Shown: positions 1 to 9,294, counted from the stretch's first letter. The stretch: 49,284 nucleotides of DNA from an uncultured Alphaproteobacteria bacterium (GCA_902573325.1 CACGJH010000004.1:1-49284), one strand, 5' to 3'. Numbers and translations are program-made. The notes: generated by a model from the sequence alone, not told the origin.

Positions 1-93
1 AAACATTTCAATAAAAGGCAAAAGAATAAAAGTCATGAAGACAAAGATGCCAAAATAGATCAATATTTTTTCAAAAGGATTATATTTATTCAT
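1..93 (-). CDS. Sugar ABC transporter permease, MalG-type (partial, N-terminus only)
   Basis: Only the first 31 codons lie in the window; the gene continues past the left edge. The ATG is at 93-91. The peptide starts MNKYNPFEKILIYFGIF and runs into a hydrophobic stretch, as expected for the first membrane segment of a carbohydrate permease. It overlaps the end of the preceding permease by 8 bases (shared ATGAATAA), a sign of translational coupling. In this family the second permease usually follows the first, and an ATPase and binding protein would be expected nearby outside the window. The call rests mainly on context. Confidence 0.7.
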   Translation of the reverse strand, partial: MNKYNPFEKILIYFGIFVFMTFILLPFIEMF

Positions 94-985
94 GAGAAAT
101 TTTCTTATTAATTCTAGCAAGTAAAGCTAAGTAAAATCCTGCAAATAACATTAGTAAAATCATTACGACTACGGCTCTAGCAGCACCTCTTCCAAATTTA
201 TAATTTCCTAATGCTTGTTTATAGGTGTCGATAATTAATGTAGTTGTAGAACCTCTTGGCCCACCTTCAGTCAATATCCAAATTATTTCAAATGAGTTGA
301 ATGTCCAAATAGCAGATAATAATGACATTGTAATAATTACTGGAGTGATTTGAGGTAATGTAATTTTAAAAAATCTATCCCATCTTGAAGCACCATCACA
401 ATAAGCAGCTTCATACAAATCTCTTGGTACGCCCTGCATTGCAGCTAGAAAGAAAACGGTTACCATTGGTGTTCCAACCCAAACATCGGCAATGATTGTA
501 GAAATAAAGGCACTTTGTTTGTAAGCAAGAAATCCAAAAGGACCATCCAAAATACCAGTTCGCATACCTACACCTGCAATAATTCCAAAATACCCGTTAT
601 ATAACCATAACCAGCCAAGCATACCAATTGCAATTGGAACTACCCATGGAGGCATTACAAGCACTCTGAAAATTGATCTTCCTTTTAAATTAGCATTAAG
701 TAAAACAGCTCCAATTAAACCTATGATAAGTTTTAAAGAGACTGAAAAAAACATCCAAACAAATGTTCTGGTCACTATTCCATTAAATTTTTTACTAGAA
801 AACATTTTTTGATAATTTTCTAAGCCAACATAATCTTCTCCTGCTAAACTAGAATTTGTAAAAGATAATCTAATTGTTTCTAATAATGGCCAAGCAACAA
901 TAAGAATTATATAAATAGCAGCAGGAGCAATTAGTGCATATGCTATATATGTTTGGGCGGTATATGATTTTAATTTTTGGTTCAT
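86..985 (-). CDS. Sugar ABC transporter permease, MalF/UgpA-type
   Basis: Inner-membrane subunit of a binding-protein-dependent carbohydrate importer. The 299-residue protein is hydrophobic with about six membrane segments. It carries the cytoplasmic EAA loop (EAAYCDGASRWDRFFKITLP, about residues 192-211) that docks on the ATPase, and the MPPWVVP segment typical of MalF-like permeases. The ATG start is at 985. It lies 5 nt downstream of the Gfo/Idh/MocA gene and overlaps the next permease by 8 nt, so it is part of an operon headed by the GH20 hexosaminidase. The substrate is therefore probably an amino sugar or a beta-hexosaminide-containing oligosaccharide, but this is inference from neighbours only. 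Confidence 0.87.
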   Translation of the reverse strand: MNQKLKSYTAQTYIAYALIAPAAIYIILIVAWPLLETIRLSFTNSSLAGEDYVGLENYQKMFSSKKFNGIVTRTFVWMFFSVSLKLIIGLIGAVLLNANLKGRSIFRVLVMPPWVVPIAIGMLGWLWLYNGYFGIIAGVGMRTGILDGPFGFLAYKQSAFISTIIADVWVGTPMVTVFFLAAMQGVPRDLYEAAYCDGASRWDRFFKITLPQITPVIITMSLLSAIWTFNSFEIIWILTEGGPRGSTTTLIIDTYKQALGNYKFGRGAARAVVVMILLMLFAGFYLALLARINKKISHE

Positions 986-990
986 AATTA

Positions 991-2136
991 CTAATTTAAT
1001 AGGGAGTCAAACTTATCCCAAGTGCTTGTTAAGTCAATTACTTTACCAGTATTTCTAGCTTCGTCAATTTTCATAGCAACAATTCCTGCCTCCATACATT
1101 CTATTACACCAACTGGTAATTCTTTATTATTTTTTAATAAATAATTGTTAATGTCTTGAGCCATCATGCTATCTGCGCCATAATGACCTTTAATTTCTTT
1201 TCCAAAAGCTGCGCCATAATCTTCGTCAATAAGTACATTATTATTTTCATCATGAGCTTTCATAAATCCTTTAACAAAATCTCCCTCAATCATTCCTGCA
1301 GATCCTATGACTGCAAATCTTCTAAATTCGTCAGGAACTTTCATATTAGTGTGAAAAGATAGTACTGCTTTATTTTGATATTCTATTATTGCTACTTGAT
1401 GATCGACGATATCCGCATCACTATCAAAAACATTTGATTTTGACTCCCAACCTTTTAGTCTATCTTTTGTATATTGTTCTTGAGAACCTGTTGGAAGATT
1501 TTCAGGAATAAAAGATCTTCTTGAACCAAAACTAGCAACTTTAATAGGTCTACTCTTCGTAATCATTGAATAGAAGTCAATATCATGACAACATTTTTCC
1601 AGCATAAAGCCTCCTGAATATTTTTGTTTTCTTCTCCAATTTCTCATAAAAAAAGCACCGTGCGAAGGTACGATATGTTCTGAAGCTTCAATCGATATTA
1701 TATTTCCAATAGCATTTTGATCTAATAATTTTCTTACAGATCTTGCCTGTTGTGAATATCTTAAAACTAAGCCAACAATAATTCTTTCTTTGCCATATTC
1801 TTTTATTAATTTTGCTAACTCAAAAGTTTCTTGTTCGCTTATTACTATAGGTTTTTCAGCAAATATTTGTAATCCTGCTCTTAATCCAAGCTTAATGTGA
1901 TCTAAATGTAAATGATTAGGAGACCCAATCATTAACATATCTAATTTCTCTTGATCCAACATTTCGCTTAAGCTTGAATATGATTTATTTGGAAAAAATT
2001 TATTTTTCTCAGCAAAATCTTTACCTATTGGTTGAGGATCTACATAAGCAACCATTTCAAAATTAGGATTAACTTTTGAAAATTCATTATAAACACCTGC
2101 TGTCCTACTCCCAAATCCGACTGCGCCTATTTTCAT
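991..2136 (-). CDS. Gfo/Idh/MocA-family NAD(P)-dependent oxidoreductase
   Basis: Predicted cytoplasmic sugar or sugar-derivative dehydrogenase of 381 residues. The N-terminal Rossmann part begins MKIGAVGFGSR, a loose form of the GxGxxG nucleotide site. The family EKP motif appears as FAEKPIV near residue 94, and the C-terminal part has GGFMLEKCCHDIDFY near residues 175-189, matching the His-Asp catalytic region of the family. It sits 18 nt after the hexosaminidase and 5 nt before the permease, so it is co-transcribed with a sugar uptake system. The exact substrate is not recognisable. Family confidence is high, function confidence is low. Confidence 0.85.
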   Translation of the reverse strand: MKIGAVGFGSRTAGVYNEFSKVNPNFEMVAYVDPQPIGKDFAEKNKFFPNKSYSSLSEMLDQEKLDMLMIGSPNHLHLDHIKLGLRAGLQIFAEKPIVISEQETFELAKLIKEYGKERIIVGLVLRYSQQARSVRKLLDQNAIGNIISIEASEHIVPSHGAFFMRNWRRKQKYSGGFMLEKCCHDIDFYSMITKSRPIKVASFGSRRSFIPENLPTGSQEQYTKDRLKGWESKSNVFDSDADIVDHQVAIIEYQNKAVLSFHTNMKVPDEFRRFAVIGSAGMIEGDFVKGFMKAHDENNNVLIDEDYGAAFGKEIKGHYGADSMMAQDINNYLLKNNKELPVGVIECMEAGIVAMKIDEARNTGKVIDLTSTWDKFDSLLN

Positions 2137-2154
2137 ATTTATTTTACTTTAACA

Positions 2155-4017
2155 TTAAAAATTGTGATATCGCCAGCCTAATTTTTTTAAAAAATCCATA
2201 GAATTTAGAAGGGCTGAACGAAATTCTATCCATTTTCTAGAAATTTTTCCTTTCCATGCAACTTCTGATAAAGTTGCTAATCTTGGGTTAATCATTTGAT
2301 CAAAAAATTTTTTATCTGTAATTGTCTCTGACCACAGTTGACCTTGTAACCCTTTTATCAATTCTGATTTATTTATATCTTTTATTGGATCCCATTCATA
2401 AATATCTTTTACTTCTATAGTTGCAGCCCAACAAATACCTCTTTCTTCAGTTGAATTATTATAAGCCATATCAAAATATGTTTTTTGACCAGGACAAAGT
2501 ATTGTTTCAAATCCCTTATTTGTAGTTTCTTTTGCAACATCTGAATGCTCCCATGAAAAGATCAAACATGATTTATCAATTTTTCCAGCACTTCCACCCA
2601 CACCATGATCGATATGAGGAGACACTGCCGCCTCATTCCATGCAGCTGTTCTTTTATTTTTTGATTTTAGAAAATCTATTAAAAAATTCATATAGTAATC
2701 TTGATATTCCTCTTGTGATTTAATATTATTTTTTTTCATAAACTCAATAATTGCTGGAGAACCTTCCCACGCATTACTTGGTCTTTCATCAACGCCAACA
2801 TGAATTACATCATATGAGAAAATATCACTTACTTCTTTCAACATATCTTTTAAAAAAGTTACAGTTTTTTCTAAGGAAGGATTTATTGTATTATTCTTAT
2901 ACGAACCAACATCTTCACTAACTATATTTGAAGACTGTTCTCTGAGTTCTGGCATGATTTCTAGTAATGCCCAAGAATGTGCTGGTAAATCAATTTCAGG
3001 CATAATCTCGATATTTAATTTTTTTGCATATATAATTAAATCTTTGATATCTTCCTGTGAGTAATATCCGCCGTATTTATCATAACCACTTCCGTACAAT
3101 GGTGGTATTTTAAAATTATATCCTCTGTATCCTCCATTTAATGCTAGATCTGGATATTTTTTAATTTCAATTCTCCATGCTTCGTTATCTGTTAAATGCC
3201 AGTGAAATCTATTAAGCTTAAATAATGCCATGTAATTAAATAAACGTTTGATTTCATCAATAGTATAGAATTGTCTTGCACAATCGAGATGCATTCCTCT
3301 CCATTGAAATTTTGGATTATCGTGTATTGTACAAATTGGAAGCTTTGTTTGATAGAAATCAATTAAATGAACTAAAGATATAAGACCATATAGCTTTCCA
3401 CCATAATTATTATATTTAATCTCAATATTATCTTCTGTTATCTGAATAAAATATTGATCGTTTAATAACTGATCATCTTTATTAAAGAAAATTGGAAATC
3501 CTTTTTCAGAAGTAAAATTAATATCCAATTTGGAAATAATATTTTGTAAATTAGAAATAATTTCAATTTCCGTATTTAGATTAAATGTTTTATTTTCAAT
3601 ATATATAAATTCATTTTGTAAATGAATTTTTTCTGGCTCGGGAATAATAGGTATAAAATTTTTTGTTCTTAAATCTTCATAAGTTTTCTTTTTAATTAGT
3701 TTTTCAAATATCAAATCTGAAACATTTATATTTAATTTACTATTGTTTAATGTATCAATAATGAAAATACCTTCCGGACCACACGAAAGGTTGAAGTTAC
3801 CAATTTTAGGAATTTGTAAATCTAATAAAATTGTATTTTTTTTTATAGATAACTCGTAATAACGTCCAATTTGCTTAGTTATTTCACCTCCTGATATAGA
3901 TTTTATTGAATAAACTAATGAGAAACACAATTTTAAATTTTGATCTACTAATTTATCATCAAGAATAATTTTTAATTTATTTTCATTTGTAAAAGATATA
4001 TTAATTTGATTAGTCAT
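2155..4017 (-). CDS. Beta-N-acetylhexosaminidase, glycoside hydrolase family 20
   Basis: Cleaves terminal beta-linked N-acetylglucosamine or N-acetylgalactosamine from oligosaccharides. The 620-residue protein has an N-terminal beta-sandwich-like region of about 240 residues, then the GH20 barrel starting near FQWRGMHLDCARQF. The catalytic Asp-Glu pair is in DVIHVGVDERP, the family HxGxDE motif. WHLTDNEAWRIEIKKYP is the conserved barrel segment. No signal peptide is visible (MTNQINISFTNENK), so the enzyme appears cytoplasmic and would act on imported oligosaccharides, which fits the permeases downstream. It starts only 13 bp from the divergent galactokinase. Which hexosaminide is the natural substrate cannot be told. 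Confidence 0.9.
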   Translation of the reverse strand: MTNQINISFTNENKLKIILDDKLVDQNLKLCFSLVYSIKSISGGEITKQIGRYYELSIKKNTILLDLQIPKIGNFNLSCGPEGIFIIDTLNNSKLNINVSDLIFEKLIKKKTYEDLRTKNFIPIIPEPEKIHLQNEFIYIENKTFNLNTEIEIISNLQNIISKLDINFTSEKGFPIFFNKDDQLLNDQYFIQITEDNIEIKYNNYGGKLYGLISLVHLIDFYQTKLPICTIHDNPKFQWRGMHLDCARQFYTIDEIKRLFNYMALFKLNRFHWHLTDNEAWRIEIKKYPDLALNGGYRGYNFKIPPLYGSGYDKYGGYYSQEDIKDLIIYAKKLNIEIMPEIDLPAHSWALLEIMPELREQSSNIVSEDVGSYKNNTINPSLEKTVTFLKDMLKEVSDIFSYDVIHVGVDERPSNAWEGSPAIIEFMKKNNIKSQEEYQDYYMNFLIDFLKSKNKRTAAWNEAAVSPHIDHGVGGSAGKIDKSCLIFSWEHSDVAKETTNKGFETILCPGQKTYFDMAYNNSTEERGICWAATIEVKDIYEWDPIKDINKSELIKGLQGQLWSETITDKKFFDQMINPRLATLSEVAWKGKISRKWIEFRSALLNSMDFLKKLGWRYHNF

Positions 4018-4030
4018 AACTAGTAATTAT

Positions 4031-5098
4031 ATGAGTTTTAAAGATATATTTAATATAGACGCAGAAGTAAAGGAAAGTGCTCATGCAAGAGTAAATTTAA
4101 TTGGTGAACATACCGATTATACTGGTGGATATGTCATGCCTACACTTTTATCTTTTAAAAATACCATTGAGATATCTCAAAATAATTCAAATGAATTCAC
4201 AGTTTATTCTCAACATTTTAAAGAGAAAAAAACATTCAATGATTTCAAAAAATCAATCAACAATGAGTGGGTTGATTATATAAAAGGTTGTTTACATATT
4301 TTTTTTGATGAAAATAAGATTTCATCTAGATTTTTAAGCATTTTTATTTCATCTGATATACCTTTAGAAAGAGGTATTTCATCATCTTCAGCATTGTGTG
4401 TTGCTACACTAAAAGCACTAAATACTTTTTTTGAAACAAAAATCCAAGATCCAGAAATTGCAAAATTAGCAAAGAAAGTAGAATTCAACTATATAGGTGT
4501 TTCTGGTGGAATAATGGATCAAATGGTTTCTTCTATAGGTATTCATGGCAAAGCATTTTTTATGAATTGTAAGAATTTAGAATACGAACTTATTAATTTT
4601 CCAGAAAATTGGAAATTTTGTTTAATTGACTCTGAAGTACAACGAAATTTAAGAGATAGCTCTTATAATGAAAGATTTGCTGAACTCCAAGAGGCTGAAA
4701 AAAACCTTGGTGTAGAATATTTGGGTGAAGTTAAAAAAGAAAATTTTCAAACAAATAAATTTGACAATAATACTATAGCAAAAAGAGCAAAGCATGTAGT
4801 TTTTGAAAATGATAGAGTGATTAATGCAAAAAAAAATTTAATAGAAAATAATATTCAGGAGTTTGGAAAATTAATGAATGAAAGTCATGAATCATATTCT
4901 AAAGATTTTGAAGCATCTACTTTAGATGTTGATTTAATTGTTCAGAGATCGGTTGAATGTGGTGCTTTAGGCGCCAGATTGACTGGCGGTGGATTTGGTG
5001 GTTTTACAGTTTCATTAATTGAAAGAAATAATTTTAGTAATTGGTATAGTAAAATATTAAATTTTTATCCTGCTGAAAAGATCTTCGAAGTCAATTAG
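4031..5098 (+). CDS. galK: Galactokinase (GHMP kinase)
   Basis: Phosphorylates galactose to galactose 1-phosphate with ATP in the cytoplasm. The 355-residue protein has the galactokinase signature RVNLIGEHTDYTGGYVMP (about residues 21-38), the GHMP ATP loop as GISSSSALCVATLKA, the GGIMDQMVSSIG segment carrying the catalytic Asp, and the C-terminal LTGGGFGGFTVSLI motif. Length is slightly below the usual 380-390 residues. No galT, galE or mutarotase is present in the window, so the product's fate is not shown; related kinases can also act on N-acetylgalactosamine, which would suit the adjacent hexosaminidase. Its stop codon interlocks with that of the convergent dioxygenase gene. Confidence 0.9.
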   Translation: MSFKDIFNIDAEVKESAHARVNLIGEHTDYTGGYVMPTLLSFKNTIEISQNNSNEFTVYSQHFKEKKTFNDFKKSINNEWVDYIKGCLHIFFDENKISSRFLSIFISSDIPLERGISSSSALCVATLKALNTFFETKIQDPEIAKLAKKVEFNYIGVSGGIMDQMVSSIGIHGKAFFMNCKNLEYELINFPENWKFCLIDSEVQRNLRDSSYNERFAELQEAEKNLGVEYLGEVKKENFQTNKFDNNTIAKRAKHVVFENDRVINAKKNLIENNIQEFGKLMNESHESYSKDFEASTLDVDLIVQRSVECGALGARLTGGGFGGFTVSLIERNNFSNWYSKILNFYPAEKIFEVN

Positions 5099-6171
5099 GG
5101 TTTTAATAACCTTCTAAGCTTACCCTCAGTGACATCATGATCAATATAACATCCTTGTAGATGTCTAAAACCAGTATTTGGATCAAATTTAGTTCTTCCA
5201 TGTAATAATCTCAGGTTATCAAACATTGCAATCATTCCTTTAGATAATCTAAATTTAATTTTGAAATCATCAGAATTACAAAGTTTGAACATATATTTTC
5301 TAGCCTTATAAAAGAGATCAAGATTATATTCCTCTAATAATGGAACATAATCAAGTCTTCCACTAAATCGTATTTGTCTAAAGTTATTATTATGGTCTAG
5401 TTCAATTAATTTTGCTTCATCAACTAAAACAGTATCAATATCTGTAAATTTAAAAGTAACATTAGTTTCAGTTAATACTTTATAAAATTCAGGTTGGTTA
5501 TGTTTTAAAAAATTTGCAACACTAAAACCATCAACTAAACTTGAGTCTCCTCCTGTAGATTCATTAGCAATACAATGAAGTAATTGAATTCCAGGAACAG
5601 GCTTTCTATATGGGTTATCTGAATGCGAAGTTAACTCTAATGCAGTATAGGCAAGATCATTTGGATTTGGCTTAGAGACAACGTTAAATAATTTTCCAAA
5701 ATTTGTTGCTCTAACTGGGCCTAATTTTTCAGCAAAATTTATAACTTCATTTTCTTCTGCTTTTGTATTTTCGATTATTACATAACCGTATTGATAAAAT
5801 ACTTTAAGCATATTGATAAGTTCCTTTTTATTCTCAAAGATTTTATTATTATCAAAAATTTCTAAATTTTGTTCACTGACATTCCATATTATTTTTTCAG
5901 GTATGACATCAATATTATTGATTTCATTATAAAGATCATCGATATTAAAAGATCCTTTTACTCCATCACTAAATTCAACATTTAATATATTTTCGTTAAC
6001 ATTATAAGAATTTATAAACAGATTATCATCTAAGAGGCTTGGTTCATATAAACGTTGTAGATTATTTTGGTCTACAAATTCACTCCCATTTAATCTTTCA
6101 CGAAGCCAAATACTATGAAGTTTAAACTCTGATAATTTTCCTTCATTAATAGAAATTATTTTTTTTCCCAT
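5095..6171 (-). CDS. TauD/gamma-butyrobetaine hydroxylase-family Fe(II)/2-oxoglutarate dioxygenase
   Basis: Predicted non-haem iron, 2-oxoglutarate-dependent oxygenase. The 358-residue protein has an N-terminal GBBH-like domain (residues 1-95, HSIWLRERLNG) and a C-terminal TauD domain. The iron ligands appear as HSD in LTSHSDNPYRKPVPG and the distal His in LLHGRTKFDP; the following FRHLQGCYIDHD holds the Arg expected to bind 2-oxoglutarate. The N-terminal domain lacks the Cys-x-Cys-x-x-Cys zinc site of authentic gamma-butyrobetaine hydroxylase. Substrate is unknown; candidates are trimethylammonium compounds such as gamma-butyrobetaine. It stands alone between gene clusters, 86 nt downstream of the SDR gene. 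Confidence 0.82.
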   Translation of the reverse strand: MGKKIISINEGKLSEFKLHSIWLRERLNGSEFVDQNNLQRLYEPSLLDDNLFINSYNVNENILNVEFSDGVKGSFNIDDLYNEINNIDVIPEKIIWNVSEQNLEIFDNNKIFENKKELINMLKVFYQYGYVIIENTKAEENEVINFAEKLGPVRATNFGKLFNVVSKPNPNDLAYTALELTSHSDNPYRKPVPGIQLLHCIANESTGGDSSLVDGFSVANFLKHNQPEFYKVLTETNVTFKFTDIDTVLVDEAKLIELDHNNNFRQIRFSGRLDYVPLLEEYNLDLFYKARKYMFKLCNSDDFKIKFRLSKGMIAMFDNLRLLHGRTKFDPNTGFRHLQGCYIDHDVTEGKLRRLLKP

Positions 6172-6257
6172 TTTTAATTTATTAATTAATATTTAAATTT
6201 GTGTAAATTATAAAATATAGTTAAAAATTAAAAAATGGTTGAGAAATAAATGATTAA

Positions 6258-7088
6258 TTATTCTCCTAGTAGAGAATCATCCAAAACTCTAGTTTCATAT
6301 GCTGAATAAGAATGCCAGCCATGTACTGTTTGATCAAAATCAATTACACTACCTGTCATTAATCCAGATTCTTCTGAGCACATAAAAGCTAATCCCTTTG
6401 CTACATCAATAGGTTTAATCAATCTGTTAAAAGGAACTTTTTTTTCTTCATCTTGCAACCAATTAGGATTTTTTTTATGAACTCTTGTTTGAATATCATG
6501 TTCAGCAGGAGTATCCGTCCATCCAATATTTAAGGCGTTTACTCTTATTTGATAACTAGCGACAGAATTTGCGATATTTTTTGTCATTGTAGCTAAAGCA
6601 GCTTTTGATCCACTATAAGCAACAATAAATGGCATACCACTATACATTGCCATAGATAATACATTTGCAATTGTTCCTTTGTTCTTATCTCTAATCATTA
6701 TTTTAATTGTCTCTTGCATTAATATGAAAGGTGCACGGGTATTAATATTATAATTATTTTCATAATTTTCTAGAGTAGCACTTAGAATTGTTCCTCTTTC
6801 TGTGTATCCTGCAACATTAATTAAAGAATTTATTGTTCCAAATTTTTTATCAGTCTCCAAAACAATTTTTTTGCAATCATCAACATTTTTAAGGTCTGCT
6901 TTTATATACAAACACTCAGTGCCTAATTTTTCAATCTGATTTTTAACTTCAAGACCTTTATTTTCTTGTCTCCCACAAATTGTAATTGCTTTAGCACCTC
7001 TGCTAGCTAATAATCTCGCTGTTTCAGCACCACTACCTTGTGTACTACCTGTAACTATAATGACCTTATCTTTAAATTGTTCATTCAT
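6258..7088 (-). CDS. Short-chain dehydrogenase/reductase (SDR)
   Basis: NAD(P)-dependent oxidoreductase of 276 residues. The cofactor motif is TGSTQGSG near residue 14, followed by NVAG (the NNAG element), the catalytic Ser in VLSMAM, and YSGSK as the Tyr-x-x-x-Lys pair. It is the last gene of a four-gene minus-strand operon of two SDRs and two Gfo/Idh/MocA enzymes. The C-terminal tail beyond DFDQTVHGWHSY is longer than in generic SDRs. Context suggests oxidation of a sugar, polyol or inositol derivative; the exact substrate is not recognisable. Confidence 0.87.
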   Translation of the reverse strand: MNEQFKDKVIIVTGSTQGSGAETARLLASRGAKAITICGRQENKGLEVKNQIEKLGTECLYIKADLKNVDDCKKIVLETDKKFGTINSLINVAGYTERGTILSATLENYENNYNINTRAPFILMQETIKIMIRDKNKGTIANVLSMAMYSGMPFIVAYSGSKAALATMTKNIANSVASYQIRVNALNIGWTDTPAEHDIQTRVHKKNPNWLQDEEKKVPFNRLIKPIDVAKGLAFMCSEESGLMTGSVIDFDQTVHGWHSYSAYETRVLDDSLLGE

Positions 7089-7103
7089 AGAATTTATCTA
7101 TAA

Positions 7104-8105
7104 CTAAAATTTTGGTTTTACAACTTTATTTAATTTTACTGATTTAGTAGCTGAATTCGCAAGAATTAAAGCATTCTTTCCATCCTCAAAAGTGACTGAT
7201 GTATTTTTTTTATTTTTTATTGATTTAATAAATTGATCTAATTGTATTTGATAAGCATCTCTGTATCTTTCGATAAAAAAATTTTTAATAGGTTTTTTTG
7301 CAAATGATAAATTTTGATTATAGTAATTGATATCATTATTTGGAACATTATCAGAAATTAACATTCCATTACTTCCAAATACTTCAAGTCTTTGATCATA
7401 ACCATAGACGGCTCTTCTTGAATTATTTATATGAACTAAAACCCCTTTTTTTGATTTCATAAAACACATAGTTGTGTCATAATCATTTGTAACCTTAAAA
7501 TCATTTGAGACATTTACAGAACCTTGTGCAAAAACTTCTACAATTGGATCATTATTAAGAATAAATCGTGCCAAATCAAAATCATGTATTGAACAATCTC
7601 TAAAAATTCCACCCGATTGTTTTAAATAATCAATACCAGGTGGAGAAGGGTCTCTACTTGTGATTACAATCATTTCAATTTTACCAATCTTTCCTGATAG
7701 AACCTCACTTTGTACTTTATTATGATTAGGATCAAATCTACGATTAAAACCAATTTGAATAGTTGGTTTATATTTTTTAATTTTTTGCCAACATTTATTT
7801 ACTTTATTTATATCTAAATCAATTGGCTTTTCACATAATATAGCTTTATTACATTCTGCTCCTAGAGAAATATAATCTGTATGAGTCGGGGTGGCAGAAG
7901 CAATTAAAATAGCATTTATTTGATCTGAAGAAATTGCTTCCTTTGCAGTCTTTGCAACTCCACAACTATATTTTTTTGCAATTTTTTTAGCAGAGCTTGT
8001 ATCAATGTCATAAACATATTTGAGACTCGCTTCTGGATGATCATTTATGATTGAAGCATGTAATTTCCCAATTCTTCCTGTTCCTAATAAGGTAAAATTA
8101 ATCAT
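7104..8105 (-). CDS. iolG: Inositol 2-dehydrogenase-like Gfo/Idh/MocA enzyme
   Basis: Predicted NAD-dependent oxidation of myo-inositol to scyllo-inosose or a close reaction. The 333-residue protein starts MINFTLLGTGRIGKLHA (GxGxxG), has CEKPIDL near residue 92, the segment GFNRRFDPNHNKV, and GGIFRDCSIHDFDLARF near residues 163-179. This last motif, with the catalytic His and Asp, is characteristic of IolG. It is separated by 1 nt from the preceding oxidoreductase gene and by 15 nt from the following SDR. No iolB, iolC, iolD or iolE appears in the window, so the inositol pathway cannot be confirmed here; a related polyol or sugar substrate remains possible. Confidence 0.75.
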   Translation of the reverse strand: MINFTLLGTGRIGKLHASIINDHPEASLKYVYDIDTSSAKKIAKKYSCGVAKTAKEAISSDQINAILIASATPTHTDYISLGAECNKAILCEKPIDLDINKVNKCWQKIKKYKPTIQIGFNRRFDPNHNKVQSEVLSGKIGKIEMIVITSRDPSPPGIDYLKQSGGIFRDCSIHDFDLARFILNNDPIVEVFAQGSVNVSNDFKVTNDYDTTMCFMKSKKGVLVHINNSRRAVYGYDQRLEVFGSNGMLISDNVPNNDINYYNQNLSFAKKPIKNFFIERYRDAYQIQLDQFIKSIKNKKNTSVTFEDGKNALILANSATKSVKLNKVVKPKF

Positions 8106-8106
8106 T

Positions 8107-9294
8107 TTAGATTTTTATCCACTTTGAATTTAAATTAGAAGATTTTTTTGCTGCATAAATAAATTTAATACCAGCTACACCATCATCAATTGTTGGAAAT
8201 GAATATTTTTTATTTTTATTATGAATCTGATCAGCAAATTCTGAATAAATATTTGCAAAAGCTTCAAAAAAACCTTCTGGGTGACCGGCAGCAATTCTTG
8301 AAGATGATAGTGAAAATTTAGATACTAATTTACTTGCTCTTGTTATAACTTTCATTGGTTTATCTAGTTCTGTAAACTTTAGATTATTTGGATCATCCTG
8401 TAACCATTCTATTGAACCTTTTGTTCCATACACTCTAATTTTTAGGCCATTTTCTCCACCAGTAGCAGCAGACGATACCCAGATTATACCTCTTGCTTTA
8501 TTTCGCATTCTTAATAATACAAAAGCATTATCATCAACTGAAATTTCTGAGGATAATGAATTTACTTCTGCTGATATTTCATTTGCTTCTAATCCAGTCA
8601 CATATCTCAACAAATGATACGCGTGAGTTCCAATTTCAGATAAAATCATTGAGGGCCCAGATTGTTTTTTATCTAGTCTCCATTTTAATGTTCTTTTTTC
8701 ATCTTTCTTTTTTACTCCAACTGTATAACCTTGGGGATACTCAACATTTATTAAATTGATTTTTCCTAATTTGTGATTTGAAATAATATTTTTTGCCTCT
8801 CGTAGCATTGGATAGCTTGAGTAATTGTGTGTTAATGCAAATACAATTTTATTTTTTAAAATTACTTTTTTTAATTTAACAGCATCCTCAACTGTTGCCG
8901 TTAAAGGCTTGTCACAAATAATATGTATTCCTTTTTCAACAAATGCTTTTGCTATCTTATAATGATCACCCGATGGAGTCATTATTCCAAGCGCTTGAAT
9001 ACCATCGTTTCTTTTTGACTCAACGGATGCCATAGACTTATAATCACTGTAACAACGATCATCAGCTAATCCTAATGAAGAACCAAAAGATTTAGATTTT
9101 TTTTTATCCTTTGAAAATATTCCAGCAACAAATTCAAATTTATTATCAAATCTTGCTGATAACCTATGTGTGTATCCAATAAATGAATTAGGACCTCCAC
9201 CAATAAAACCAATTCTAATTTTATTTTTATTATTTAAAGTATCATTTCTAAGTAAGTCTAATCTACCAAAAGCAATTTTGGATTTTTTTTTCAT
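8107..9294 (-). CDS. Gfo/Idh/MocA-family oxidoreductase
   Basis: Predicted NAD(P)-dependent dehydrogenase of 395 residues, longer than typical members because of a Lys-rich N-terminal extension of about 25 residues before IRIGFIGGGPNSFIG. The lysine motif is CDKPLTATVE near residue 119 and the active-site segment is SEIGTHAYHLLRYVTG near residues 218-233. Its start codon overlaps the stop of the upstream XylB-like SDR (TAATG) and it ends 1 nt before the IolG-like gene, so the three are probably translated from one message. The paired oxidoreductases suggest stepwise oxidation or epimerisation of a cyclic polyol or sugar; the substrate is unknown. Confidence 0.85.
   Translation of the reverse strand: MKKKSKIAFGRLDLLRNDTLNNKNKIRIGFIGGGPNSFIGYTHRLSARFDNKFEFVAGIFSKDKKKSKSFGSSLGLADDRCYSDYKSMASVESKRNDGIQALGIMTPSGDHYKIAKAFVEKGIHIICDKPLTATVEDAVKLKKVILKNKIVFALTHNYSSYPMLREAKNIISNHKLGKINLINVEYPQGYTVGVKKKDEKRTLKWRLDKKQSGPSMILSEIGTHAYHLLRYVTGLEANEISAEVNSLSSEISVDDNAFVLLRMRNKARGIIWVSSAATGGENGLKIRVYGTKGSIEWLQDDPNNLKFTELDKPMKVITRASKLVSKFSLSSSRIAAGHPEGFFEAFANIYSEFADQIHNKNKKYSFPTIDDGVAGIKFIYAAKKSSNLNSKWIKI

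Noticed and set aside
6172-6257. TATAAT-like -10 elements in the gap before the dioxygenase gene
   Set aside because: No matching -35 element, and such hexamers occur everywhere in this base composition.
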